Part shown: positions 15,109-22,674 of the stretch, in pieces | Layout: each line of letters opens with the position of its first letter | Position numbering within the stretch: position 1 is the first letter of the stretch | Source of the DNA: a virus | DNA: 23,069 nucleotides | Virus record (IMG/VR): IMGVR_UViG_3300043409_000858 | Location: 1-23,069 of that record | Strand: one strand, 5' to 3' | Notes under the pieces: model-generated | Database searches by the model: none | Seen by the model: only the letters and a program-made list of their open reading frames with translations | Told to the model about the DNA's origin: nothing | Program-made: the position numbers and the translations under genes

Positions 15109-15602
15109 TCGATCCAATCACAGCCCTGGCGGGGATACAAAGCGCCATCAGCATGGTCAAGAAGGCAGCAAAGGTTGCCAATGACTTAGGCTCACTTGCG
15201 CCCATGATTGGCAAGCTGTTTGACGCTAAGTCAACCGCTACCAAGGCTATGCTTCAAGCCAAGCAGTCTGGTAAAGGCTCGAACATGGGTACGGCTTTAC
15301 AGATTGAAATGGCTTTGGAACAGGCCAGAGCGTTTGAGGAAGAGCTAAAAATGCTCTTTATGCAGACAGGCAAGATTGATGTCTGGAACAAGATTAAAGC
15401 CAGACAGGCCGAGATGGACTTAGCAGATGCCAAAGAGATAAGTGCATTAAAAGCGGCAGACAAGAAAGCCAAAGAAAAAGAACAAGAGCAACTAGAAATT
15501 GGTTTGGCAGTAGGTGCGGTGTTCTTTGTCCTGTTTCTAGTATTTGTTGGCGTGAATGAAATGATGGATTTCTGTGCCAGTACCAGAAGGTGTGGTCGGT
15601 GA
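15105..15602 (+). CDS. Coiled-coil protein with C-terminal membrane anchor, lysis region
   Basis: The 165-residue protein has an amphipathic N-terminal half (MIDPITALAGIQSAISMVKK), a Gln/Glu/Lys/Ala-rich helical middle and one membrane span at about 131-150. I recognise the type as recurring in podovirus lysis regions, without assigned function. ATG 15105 is chosen for its ATGA overlap with the upstream stop, rather than an in-frame start at 15084. It could be a virion or membrane protein; the tail-anchored layout does not match a canonical spanin. Confidence 0.72.
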   Translation: MIDPITALAGIQSAISMVKKAAKVANDLGSLAPMIGKLFDAKSTATKAMLQAKQSGKGSNMGTALQIEMALEQARAFEEELKMLFMQTGKIDVWNKIKARQAEMDLADAKEISALKAADKKAKEKEQEQLEIGLAVGAVFFVLFLVFVGVNEMMDFCASTRRCGR

Positions 15603-15754
15603 ATGAGTATCAGAAGACCTTTGATGTTTGCCTAAAGATATTCATTTATGGATGTGTGGCTTTGTATTTCTTGGGTTTTCTGAAGTTCTTACCTGATGAT
15701 CTGTCAGACAGAATTGTTAATCTCCTACTTGGAAAGGTTGGACTTGGTAAATGA
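15599..15754 (+). CDS. Small single-span membrane protein (51 aa)
   Basis: This frame begins at GTG 15599, forming a GTGA overlap with the previous stop, with AGAAGG at 15585-15590 at ideal distance. It encodes a charged start (VNEYQKTFDVCLK), one membrane helix (IFIYGCVALYFLGFLKFL) and a short tail that contains DDLSDRIVNLLLG. Its stop overlaps the lipoprotein start (ATGA 15751-15754). A GTG at 15590 would add three residues. It may be a holin or antiholin partner. Confidence 0.65.
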   Translation: MNEYQKTFDVCLKIFIYGCVALYFLGFLKFLPDDLSDRIVNLLLGKVGLGK

Positions 15755-15948
15755 AATATATTCTGATTTTTATAGCACTTATGCTATTGGGATGCGAAGA
15801 AAAATATCGATACAAGTGCCAGAATCCTGACAATTTTCATGCGACAGAGTGCCAGAAACCTAGATGCCTATTCACTCAGACTTGCCCAGAATACTTGGTA
15901 GCACCAATCTTGGAGAAAAAAGTTGACGAAGTTAAACCTAACAACTGA
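15751..15948 (+). CDS. Small Cys-rich lipoprotein (65 aa)
   Basis: The N terminus MKYILIFIALMLLGCEEKYR is a lipoprotein signal with lipobox LLGC, so the mature protein would be about 50 residues starting at Cys15. Further Cys at about 23, 34, 39 and 45, plus a PEYLVAP segment, suggest disulfides in the periplasm. It could be an extra outer-membrane lysis factor; the better o-spanin candidate is the nested gene at 16598-16843. It is coupled to its upstream neighbour. Confidence 0.75.
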   Translation: MKYILIFIALMLLGCEEKYRYKCQNPDNFHATECQKPRCLFTQTCPEYLVAPILEKKVDEVKPNN

Positions 15949-16390
15949 AGAAATTGAGGTCAGGGTCTGGAGCATTGTGGTGCTTGCCGTCACCCTGATT
16001 CTTTTCTTTATCGTGATTGCGCTTTTGTATTCTGTGACATTCGTCACCCAGCCCATTAAATCCATGGCCCCAATTGACCAGGCATATACCAAGATGCTGA
16101 ACGATATCGTTCTATTGATTGTGGGCGGTATTGGTGGTGTGATTGGCAAGCGGGCAATGACTTCTAGGCAGCAACCACCACCCATGGGGCAATGCGTTGG
16201 CCAGCCAATGGGTGGCTACCCGACACCAGGCTACAGCAACAACCATGGGCTTAATGCAATGCCAACTTGGACCAATCCAGAGCTTGATGAGTCTTGGACA
16301 CCTGGGCCACCACCGACAACGCCACCGGACCATCTTGAAGATGACAATGAGCGCGAGCAGCTAGCCATTGCCAGACGGGAGTCAGAATAA
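15923..16390 (+). CDS. Two-span membrane protein with Pro-rich tail, lysis region
   Basis: A 155-residue protein with membrane spans at about 16-41 and 60-76, followed by a Pro/Gly-rich cytoplasmic-type tail and an acidic end. The frame has no early ATG: TTG 15923 is supported by GGAG at 15912-15915 and overlaps the lipoprotein gene by 26 bases. The second span with its GGIGGVIGKR turn is holin-like, so this may be a second holin or a holin regulator. The tail is long for a holin. The stop overlaps the Rz start by one base. Confidence 0.65.
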   Translation: MTKLNLTTEEIEVRVWSIVVLAVTLILFFIVIALLYSVTFVTQPIKSMAPIDQAYTKMLNDIVLLIVGGIGGVIGKRAMTSRQQPPPMGQCVGQPMGGYPTPGYSNNHGLNAMPTWTNPELDESWTPGPPPTTPPDHLEDDNEREQLAIARRESE

Positions 16391-16866
16391 TGTTTGGCAT
16401 ACCTTTACCCTATATCGCCCTGGCAATCTGCATTGCCTTGTTTGGTTCTTACCGCGGTGGCTATCACTTTGGCTGGGAAGACAGGGACAATGACATGAAG
16501 ATTGCCATTGCCAAAAAGAATGATGAAGCCAGAGCCAAAGAGGCAGAGCTTGGCACTAAGTTGATTGACCAGGAAACGAAACTCAGAAAGGCCCAAGATG
16601 ATGTCAAGAAAAAACAGTCTGCTATGCATGAGCTTGCTCGCACTGGTCGGCTGCGGCTCCCAGCCCCAAGTTGTCCACAAGCCAATGCAAGTGCCAGCGT
16701 TGCCGTTGGAAATATCCAACCCGAACAGCCCGATGCAAGCGAATCTGAGCGACAGACTATTGCAGCTCTTATCGACCTCGCAGCCGAAGGAGATAAAGCC
16801 ATCAACAAGCTCAACGCCTGCATCAACTCCTATAACGAAGTGAGGGTTTTAGTCAATGGTCAATAG
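16390..16866 (+). CDS. Rz: Rz-like inner-membrane spanin
   Basis: A 158-residue i-spanin: a short N-terminal membrane anchor (about 5-20, PLPYIALAICIALFGS), then a long charged, coiled-coil periplasmic region rich in Lys, Glu and Ala, and a segment RLRLPAPSCPQ (about 92-102) that I recognise from Rz proteins. It pairs with the lipoprotein encoded inside it in another frame (16598-16843) to fuse inner and outer membranes in the last step of lysis. The endolysin start overlaps its last 11 bases. Confidence 0.85.
   Translation: MFGIPLPYIALAICIALFGSYRGGYHFGWEDRDNDMKIAIAKKNDEARAKEAELGTKLIDQETKLRKAQDDVKKKQSAMHELARTGRLRLPAPSCPQANASASVAVGNIQPEQPDASESERQTIAALIDLAAEGDKAINKLNACINSYNEVRVLVNGQ
16598..16843 (+). 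CDS. Rz1: Rz1-like outer-membrane spanin lipoprotein, nested inside Rz
   Basis: An 81-residue frame lies entirely within Rz in a different reading frame, as in lambda. It begins MMSRKNSLLCMSLLALVGCG: a basic start, a hydrophobic core and lipobox LVGC with the lipidated Cys at 19. The mature part has a Pro-containing stretch (VVHKPMQVPALPLEISNPNS) and little secondary structure, as expected for an o-spanin. AGAAAGG at 16585-16591 could serve as its ribosome-binding site; ATG 16601 is an alternative start. The nested arrangement and lipobox are seen directly; the partnership with Rz follows from family knowledge. Confidence 0.85.
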   Translation: MMSRKNSLLCMSLLALVGCGSQPQVVHKPMQVPALPLEISNPNSPMQANLSDRLLQLLSTSQPKEIKPSTSSTPASTPITK

Positions 16867-17452
16867 TGAGCAACTTAAACAACTGCACATTGGCCCAGAG
16901 TGGGTCGATGCGCTAAACGAGACATTTCAGCGCTTTGACATTTCCACGCCATTGCGCCAGGCTGCTTTTATTGGCCAGTGTGGCCATGAGTGTGGCAATT
17001 TTAGGATTCTTGAGGAAAACCTCAATTACAGAGCTGAAGCACTGCAAAAGCTCTGGCCCAAGCGCTTTGACGCGGCCAAGGCCCAGATGTGTGCCAGAAA
17101 TCCCAAGCTCATTGCCAATACTGTTTACAGCAGCCGAATGGGTAACAGAGATGAGGCCAGTGGGGATGGATATCGTTTCCGAGGCCGTGGATGCATCCAG
17201 TTGACTGGATCGGCCAACTATCACCATGCAGGCCAAGCGCTTGGCGTGGACCTGATCATGCAGCCGGAGCTGGTGGCCACGCCCCAGTATGCGGCCCTGA
17301 CTGCCGGATGGTTTTGGGACACTCAGAAGCTCAACCAGTATGCTGATAGCCAAGACTATCGGACTATGACAAAACGTATAAATGGCGGGTTTATTGGCCT
17401 TGACGATCGCATCAAACACATCAACCATGCACTGTCTGTATTGGCCACTTAA
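16856..17452 (+). CDS. Endolysin, glycoside hydrolase family 19 type
   Basis: A 198-residue GH19 (chitinase-like) muramidase that cuts host peptidoglycan. Its active-site stretch is GHECGNFRILEENLNYRA (43-60), with Glu45 as the expected acid and Glu54 as the second catalytic residue. The usual motif is HES; here the residue after the catalytic Glu is Cys46. The second conserved block YRFRGRGCIQLTGSANY (106-122) is intact. No signal peptide or cell-wall-binding domain is visible, so release through the holin is expected. The start overlaps the end of Rz by 11 bases. Confidence 0.93.
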   Translation: MVNSEQLKQLHIGPEWVDALNETFQRFDISTPLRQAAFIGQCGHECGNFRILEENLNYRAEALQKLWPKRFDAAKAQMCARNPKLIANTVYSSRMGNRDEASGDGYRFRGRGCIQLTGSANYHHAGQALGVDLIMQPELVATPQYAALTAGWFWDTQKLNQYADSQDYRTMTKRINGGFIGLDDRIKHINHALSVLAT

Positions 17453-17487
17453 ATTAAATTGACATATAAGTGATATAAGGTGTTGAT

Positions 17488-17862
17488 ATGTCTAACATTC
17501 CTACACCACAAGATGCTGCGCTATTTGCACAAAGTATAAAGAAATGGCAGCAAGTTCTTAATCTTGGCGACTGGCGCATTGAGAAGGGTTTGAAGCCTGC
17601 AAAGAATGCCATGGCTTCAGTCGAATTCAATGAGTCTGCCAGGCTTGCAACCTACAGATTAGGTGACTTTGGTGCGGAAAAAATTACGAAGGAATCTTTA
17701 GACCAGACGGCTTTGCATGAGCTGCTTCATGTCTTTTTGCATGACCTTATGACTGCGGCCCAAGACCCTCGGTCATCTCCAGAGCAACTGGAATCTGAGG
17801 AACACCGCGTGGTCAATCTTTTAGAAAAGTTGTTGATTAAGGATTCCCATGGGCAGTTATAA
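17488..17862 (+). CDS. Zincin-like metallopeptidase-type protein
   Basis: The 124-residue protein carries HELLHVFLH (77-85), an HExxHxxxH zinc site in a helix, with a Glu/His-containing helix further on (SEEHRVVNLL, 103-112). The N-terminal half has small beta strands (ASVEFNESARLATYRLGDFG). Size and layout resemble minimal SprT-like or phage-encoded zincins; the substrate is unknown. AAGG at 17477-17480 precedes the ATG. It overlaps the next gene by 14 bases. It may process virion or host proteins. Confidence 0.72.
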   Translation: MSNIPTPQDAALFAQSIKKWQQVLNLGDWRIEKGLKPAKNAMASVEFNESARLATYRLGDFGAEKITKESLDQTALHELLHVFLHDLMTAAQDPRSSPEQLESEEHRVVNLLEKLLIKDSHGQL

Positions 17863-18835
17863 CCAAACGTGTAGCGATACAGAATTTATCCAACTATGGG
17901 GTCAATTCCAATCTGCCCAAAGACTGGCTGAACATCTTTGCATCAATATCAGAGCCATTCATTCACGCAGAAGGTGGATTGAAAAAGAATACAACATGGC
18001 ACTTAGCGCAAGTGACCATCGTGGTTTTAAATACGATAAAAACAAACCTAAGTCATTTTCTCCACTCAAGCAAATTGAGCTTGGAATGCTAGATGGCACT
18101 GTGATCGTTTTCTCTGATGCCCACTTCATACCTGGTCAAAGGTCCACAGCCTTTAAGGGATTACTGTGGGCTATTCAAGAATTCAAGCCTCATGTCGTCA
18201 TCGCAAATGGGGACTGTTTTGACGGCTCAACAATATCGCGCCATGATGTGACAGACCAGCCTCAGACCTCAGTTGTCCAAGAACTCAAAGCTACGCAAGG
18301 TGCGTTGGGTGAGATCGAGGAAGTGGCCAAGGCAGCCAGGCACAATGTAAAGCTCCTGTTTACATGGGGAAACCATGACATTCGTTTTGGCAACCGGCTG
18401 GCCCAACACGCGCCACAATTCAAAGAGGTTAAAGGTTTTAAGTTGACAGACCACATCCCAGATTGGGAATTTTGCTGGGCAGTGTGGCCAACTGAAGATG
18501 TGATTATCAAACACCGTTTTAAGGGTGGAATTCATGCTACTCACAACAATACGGTCCAAGCGGGAAAATCGGTTATCACTGGGCATTTGCACAGTCTCAA
18601 AGTTACGCCATTCAGCGACTATAACGGCGTGAGATATGGGGTAGATACTGGAACGCTGGCCGAGACCGATGGGCCACAATTTACTTATGCCGAGATAAAC
18701 CCTGCCAACCACAGATCGGGCTTTGCGGTGCTGAACTTCTTTAATGGACAACTACTATGGCCTGAGTTAGTCCACAAGTTTGATGAGAATTTGATCCAGT
18801 TCAGGGGCGAAGTGGTTGATGTGGGTGAATTTTGA
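17849..18835 (+). CDS. Calcineurin-like metallophosphoesterase with N-terminal HTH
   Basis: The 328-residue protein has all two-metal phosphoesterase motifs in order: SDAH (89-92), GDCFD (121-125), GNHD (174-177), a His in GGIHATH (227-232) and GHLH (245-248). Residues about 12-48 (LWGQFQSAQRLAEHLCINIR onward) look like a helix-turn-helix, so it may bind DNA. Likely substrates are nucleic acids or nucleotides; a DNA end-processing or repair role is inference. It overlaps the zincin gene by 14 bases and the next small gene by four. Confidence 0.87.
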   Translation: MGSYNQTCSDTEFIQLWGQFQSAQRLAEHLCINIRAIHSRRRWIEKEYNMALSASDHRGFKYDKNKPKSFSPLKQIELGMLDGTVIVFSDAHFIPGQRSTAFKGLLWAIQEFKPHVVIANGDCFDGSTISRHDVTDQPQTSVVQELKATQGALGEIEEVAKAARHNVKLLFTWGNHDIRFGNRLAQHAPQFKEVKGFKLTDHIPDWEFCWAVWPTEDVIIKHRFKGGIHATHNNTVQAGKSVITGHLHSLKVTPFSDYNGVRYGVDTGTLAETDGPQFTYAEINPANHRSGFAVLNFFNGQLLWPELVHKFDENLIQFRGEVVDVGEF

Positions 18836-18975
18836 GCGCCTGGCTAATTATTCTCACAGGGGCAATCTATGCCTACATTGCTGGTGAGCAGCTGTTCAAA
18901 GGCAACCCCAGTATGGCGGTGGTATATGCCGGATATGCTTTTAGCAATGTCGGACTTTACCTATTGGCAAGATAA
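18832..18975 (+). CDS. Small two-span membrane protein (47 aa)
   Basis: This frame starts at TTG 18832, overlapping the previous stop by four bases (TTGA), behind a GGGTGA element. It encodes LSAWLIILTGAIYAYIAGEQ, then LFKGNPSMAVVYAGYAFSNV and a hydrophobic end. I recall near-identical small proteins (GAIYAY...GEQLFKGNP...GYAFSN) in other phages, which supports the unusual TTG start. Two membrane helices flank a short polar loop. Function unknown. Confidence 0.75.
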   Translation: MSAWLIILTGAIYAYIAGEQLFKGNPSMAVVYAGYAFSNVGLYLLAR

Positions 18976-19008
18976 GCCATTGGGGTCTGTTTAAGGCAAA
19001 ATCGAGTC

Positions 19009-19659
19009 ATGGCCACCAAACAGCAACAACTTGAAGCTCCATCCATACCGAGTCTGGGTTATCCCCCAGAGGTGTATGAGCGCAGAAATTTCAACGAGAA
19101 CAATAGCGCCTTAAATATTTATATAAAGAAAGTGACATCAGTGCTTGGGTCTTTGTTTGGACCAAGAGGTGGTCGATTTATGAATAACCCTTATGGGGCT
19201 TTTCAAGATTCAACTGACCAGGTGGCTGCCAACACGACAACGGCCTATGCGGTTTCATTCAACACCACAGACTTTAGCAATGGCGTGACCATTGCCAGCG
19301 GGTCCAGAATTACTGTGGCCGATGCCGGAATCTGGAACTTGCAGTTTTCCATTCAGCTTACAAATACGACAAACGCCTCTCAAGATGTAGATATTTGGTT
19401 TCGGGTCAATGGCACAAATTCGGCCAATTCAAACAGCAGATTTGGATTTGCACCAAGAAAAGGTGTTGGAGACCCATATCACACCATTGCGGCCATGAAT
19501 TATTTTTTGAGCTTAAATGCCACAGATTATGTTGAAATCATGTGGAGACCAACCGACATAGGAGTGACAATTGAGCAATACGCTGCTGGGACAAGTCCGA
19601 CACGGCCAGCAGTGCCATCAGCCATTGTCACAATGAGCTTTGTGTCTAACATTACATAA
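19009..19659 (+). CDS. Virion-type protein with a C1q/TNF-like beta domain
   Basis: A 216-residue protein. Residues 1-55 are polar and helical (YERRNFNENNSALNIYIKKV). From about 60 it reads as a beta sandwich: GAFQDSTDQVAANTTTAYAV, a turn at SGSRITVADAGIWNLQFSIQ, and the end VTMSFVSNIT. This pattern is typical of small phage structural or host-attachment proteins. No strong ribosome-binding site precedes ATG 19009. It sits just before the tail nozzle gene, which supports a virion role. Confidence 0.7.
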   Translation: MATKQQQLEAPSIPSLGYPPEVYERRNFNENNSALNIYIKKVTSVLGSLFGPRGGRFMNNPYGAFQDSTDQVAANTTTAYAVSFNTTDFSNGVTIASGSRITVADAGIWNLQFSIQLTNTTNASQDVDIWFRVNGTNSANSNSRFGFAPRKGVGDPYHTIAAMNYFLSLNATDYVEIMWRPTDIGVTIEQYAAGTSPTRPAVPSAIVTMSFVSNIT

Positions 19660-19667
19660 TAAGCACC

Positions 19668-21146
19668 ATGTACATACCAATCAAATTACCGCCAGGGGTT
19701 TACAGAAACGGCACTGAGTACCAGGCAGCTGGGCGGTGGTATGACGCAAACCTTGTCCGGTGGTACGAGAACACATTGCGCCCTATGGGCGGCTGGAGAA
19801 AACGTGCAACCGGACAGATGACTGGTCTATGCAGAGGCTTCATCACTTGGCGCGATAACAGCGCCAACCGATGGATTGCAGCTGGTACGCATACCAAGCT
19901 ATTTGCTATGAATGAGGCTGGAACACTAAAAGACATTACCCCAACCGGATTCACAACTGGATCGGCTAGTGCATTGTCCACGACAGGTTATGGATACAGC
20001 ACTTATGGCACATTGGCCTATGGTACGCCACGGCCAGACACTGGAACAATTACCCCAGCCACCACATGGTCGATGGACACATGGGGTGAATATCTTATTG
20101 CTTGCTCCAACGCCGATGGCAAGCTATATGAATGGCAATTAGGTTTTACAACCCCTACCATTGCCGCTGTCATTACCAATGCGCCAACGAGTAACAAGGC
20201 TGTTTTGGTCACTTCAGAGCGCATCATGTTTGCCCTTGGAGCTGGTGGCAATCCACGCAAAATACAGTGGTCAGACCAAGAGGACAATACAGTCTGGACA
20301 CCGGCAAGCACAAACCAAGCAGGCGACTATGAGCTGACAACGCCTGGCACACTGCTCGCTGGTAAGCGTGTTAAGGGTATCAATCTATTGTTTACCGATG
20401 TGGATGTCCACACGGCCCAGTATGTTGGCGCTCCATTTGTCTATGGATTTGAGAAAGCTGGATCAGGCTGTGGTCTTATTTCGGCCCAGGCTGTAGCGGC
20501 CATTGATACGGCAGCCATTTGGATGTCACGCGCAGGCTTTTGGATATATGACGGCTATGTCAAGCCACTGCCAAGCGATGTGTCGGATTATGTCTTTGGC
20601 AATATGAACTTTAACCAGGCATCCAAAGTCTATTCTGTCCACAATAGCAAATTTGGTGAAATCTGGTGGTATTACCCAAGTAGCGGAAGTAATGAAAATG
20701 ACTCTTATGTCACTTTCAATTACCGCGAAAATCACTGGAACATAGGCTCATTGGCCAGAACTGCCGGCACTGATTCCGGAGTGTTTATTAACCCGTTGAT
20801 GGTCTCAACTGACGGCTTTATCTACGAGCATGAGGTTGGTTTTGCTTATGACAGCGCCAGCCTTTATGCCGAGTCTGGCCCAGTGCAGATTGGCAATGGC
20901 GACAACATCATGTCTGTGCGCCAAGTTGTGCCAGATGAGCAGACACTTGGTGAGGCTGTGGTCTCATTTAAAACCCGAAACTACCCGACTGGGACTCAGT
21001 CTACATTTGGGCCATATACGGCAGCAAACCCAACTTCAGTTAGGTTTTCTGGCCGTCAGGTCAACATGAAGGTGACTGGTAACACATTGGCTGACTGGCG
21101 GGTTGGCACAATGAGACTAGATGCTGTCCCAGCCGGTAAGAGATGA
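19668..21146 (+). CDS. Tail nozzle / DNA stabilization protein, P22 gp10-like
   Basis: A 492-residue protein whose opening (about 5-20, IKLPPGVYRNGTEYQA) and following RWYDANLVRW and RPMGGWRKR are the hallmark start of the P22 gp10-like tail hub/nozzle family. The rest is a string of beta strands with Trp- and Gly-rich turns (ITWRDNSANRWIAAGTHTKL, RKIQWSDQEDNTVWTP, NYRENHWNIGSL), consistent with a beta-propeller. It plugs the portal-adaptor channel and holds the packaged DNA. Its end overlaps the next start by four bases. Confidence 0.9.
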   Translation: MYIPIKLPPGVYRNGTEYQAAGRWYDANLVRWYENTLRPMGGWRKRATGQMTGLCRGFITWRDNSANRWIAAGTHTKLFAMNEAGTLKDITPTGFTTGSASALSTTGYGYSTYGTLAYGTPRPDTGTITPATTWSMDTWGEYLIACSNADGKLYEWQLGFTTPTIAAVITNAPTSNKAVLVTSERIMFALGAGGNPRKIQWSDQEDNTVWTPASTNQAGDYELTTPGTLLAGKRVKGINLLFTDVDVHTAQYVGAPFVYGFEKAGSGCGLISAQAVAAIDTAAIWMSRAGFWIYDGYVKPLPSDVSDYVFGNMNFNQASKVYSVHNSKFGEIWWYYPSSGSNENDSYVTFNYRENHWNIGSLARTAGTDSGVFINPLMVSTDGFIYEHEVGFAYDSASLYAESGPVQIGNGDNIMSVRQVVPDEQTLGEAVVSFKTRNYPTGTQSTFGPYTAANPTSVRFSGRQVNMKVTGNTLADWRVGTMRLDAVPAGKR

Positions 21147-21511
21147 GTGACCAAGAGCATTTGGAAAGGCTGCGCCAACAAGTGGAGGCGGCATTAGAAT
21201 ACTCTGGAGGCACACATAATTTTGACGATATCGCTGAGATGGTTGAAGATCACAGATTACAGCTGTGGCCAGCCAAGAATTCGGTGGTATTGACAGAGAT
21301 CATTGTCTATCCCAGGCTAAAGAATTTGCATTATTTTCTGGCTGGTGGCGACCTAGATGAACTCTCAAGGATGAGACCATTGATCGAATCTTGGGGCAAA
21401 TCGGTTGGATGCACCAGGGTGACTTTGGCAGGCCGAAAGGGCTGGGCAAAGACATTTTTAAAAGACGAAGGATACAGTCCACAATGGGCTGTACTTGCAA
21501 AAGATTTATAG
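21143..21511 (+). CDS. GNAT-like small protein (122 aa)
   Basis: The segments HNFDDIAEMVEDHRLQLWPA, VVLTEIIVYPRLKNLHYFLA and GCTRVTLAGRKGWAKTFLKD match a recurring phage protein that reads like a reduced GNAT acetyltransferase fold. The usual acetyl-CoA loop (Q/RxxGxG/A) is not obvious, so activity is doubtful. It follows the nozzle by a four-base overlap and precedes virion genes, as in related podoviruses, and may have become a structural or regulatory protein. Confidence 0.7.
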   Translation: MSDQEHLERLRQQVEAALEYSGGTHNFDDIAEMVEDHRLQLWPAKNSVVLTEIIVYPRLKNLHYFLAGGDLDELSRMRPLIESWGKSVGCTRVTLAGRKGWAKTFLKDEGYSPQWAVLAKDL

Positions 21512-21521
21512 GGGAAAGACT

Positions 21522-22664
21522 ATGGCTACATTACCAGCATATTTTCAGCAAAATCCAGATGTTGCTGCTGCATATCAAAAAAACACCTATGGCTTAACGC
21601 CACAGGAATTTGCTGATACTCACTTTGCACTTTATGGCCAAACAGAGCAAAGGGCTGCGCCAGCTGCTGCGGTTACGCCTGCAACTATAACGCCAGCGGC
21701 CATGACACCTACAACAACAACGTCTGCGCCCCCAGCATTGCCAACATATTTTACGCAAAACCCTGATGTGGCGGCTTCATATTTAGTAAACAACTATGGG
21801 TTAACACCACAGCAATTTGCTGATACGCATTACACAAAATTTGGTCAGTATGAGCAACGTATTTCTCCATCAGGTGCGCCAGCAATCATTCCAAAAAAGC
21901 CAGTCACACCAGTGGTTAAACCACCAGTGACACCGGTTGTTAACACAACAAACACAGGCTCTTCACTGCAATATTTCAGGCTGAATCCTGATGTGGCTGC
22001 TTCATATTTAGTAAACAACTACGGCATGACACCAGAGCAGTTTGCGGCTGCGCACTTTGCAAAATATGGTCAGTTTGAAGAGAGGACTGCACCAAACGCA
22101 ACCCCATTTTTCAATGCGACTCAAGGCTTTGACCAGAATTTTCAGAACTATCAATCCATCCCAATTGGCTCTCAGTACAACCCCAATGCAGTTGGTGGCA
22201 CTGGCTCTCCATACTCTCAGATCATGGGCCAGATGAGACCAGCTGGTCCCTATAACCCATACATGGATGTGGTATCCAACACCCCAATGGGTGGCTATGA
22301 CCCAGGACTGTATAACCGAATTGCCCAAGCAAAGGCTGCGGCTAGTTTGCTTGGCGGGACTCCAGATCAAGCGGGTGGAATGTCTATTGGTGGTGATAGT
22401 GGTGTTAGTGGTGGCGGTGGCGATGGAAACACAGGTGGTGGCCCTGGCACTGGCGCTGCTGGTGATTCAGCATTTGCAAAAGGCGGCATGGTTAACAGTT
22501 TGCTTGGACCAGACCCACAAGGTCCAGACGATGGCATGGGCTATCTTGACAAGGGCGAATATGTGATCAAAAAGTCAGCAGTCAATAAGTATGGCAAAGG
22601 ACTTCTGGACATGATCAATGAAGGCAAAGTGCCTGCCAAGAAAATCAAGTCTCTTTTAGATTAA
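21522..22664 (+). CDS. Triple-repeat virion-type protein with Gly-rich linker
   Basis: The 380-residue protein has three copies of a roughly 41-residue unit (4-44, 73-113, 148-188) of the form YFxxNPDVAAxYxxNxYGLT followed by PQxFADxHFxxYGQxEQR, joined by Pro/Thr-rich linkers. An Asn/Pro-rich middle and a Gly-rich stretch (about 285-315) follow. The C terminus (GYLDKGEYVIKKSAVNKYGK, GLLDMINEGKVPAKKIKSLL) recurs in phage structural proteins. NPDV-type units also occur in bacterial surface proteins, so an adhesion or assembly role is possible. I chose ATG 21522 behind GGGGA (21511-21515) over an in-frame start at 21495. Confidence 0.8.
   Translation: MATLPAYFQQNPDVAAAYQKNTYGLTPQEFADTHFALYGQTEQRAAPAAAVTPATITPAAMTPTTTTSAPPALPTYFTQNPDVAASYLVNNYGLTPQQFADTHYTKFGQYEQRISPSGAPAIIPKKPVTPVVKPPVTPVVNTTNTGSSLQYFRLNPDVAASYLVNNYGMTPEQFAAAHFAKYGQFEERTAPNATPFFNATQGFDQNFQNYQSIPIGSQYNPNAVGGTGSPYSQIMGQMRPAGPYNPYMDVVSNTPMGGYDPGLYNRIAQAKAAASLLGGTPDQAGGMSIGGDSGVSGGGGDGNTGGGPGTGAAGDSAFAKGGMVNSLLGPDPQGPDDGMGYLDKGEYVIKKSAVNKYGKGLLDMINEGKVPAKKIKSLLD
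21531..22085 (+). repeat. Three protein-coding repeat units (21531-21653, 21738-21860, 21963-22085)
   Basis: Each 123-base unit encodes one NPDVAA...YGQ domain of the surrounding gene. Units 2 and 3 share a nearly unbroken DNA stretch around CTTCATATTTAGTAAACAAC, while unit 1 has diverged. Units 2 and 3 therefore look like a more recent duplication. Confidence 0.85.
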
Positions 22665-22674
22665 AGGAAATAAT

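Noticed and set aside
17459-17490. TTGACA as a -35 promoter element before the zincin gene
   Set aside because: No good -10 element lies 16-18 bases downstream; the following AAGG serves as a ribosome-binding site.
18269-18751. 160-codon open frame on the - strand
   Set aside because: It is antisense to the phosphoesterase, whose motifs are all intact on the + strand.
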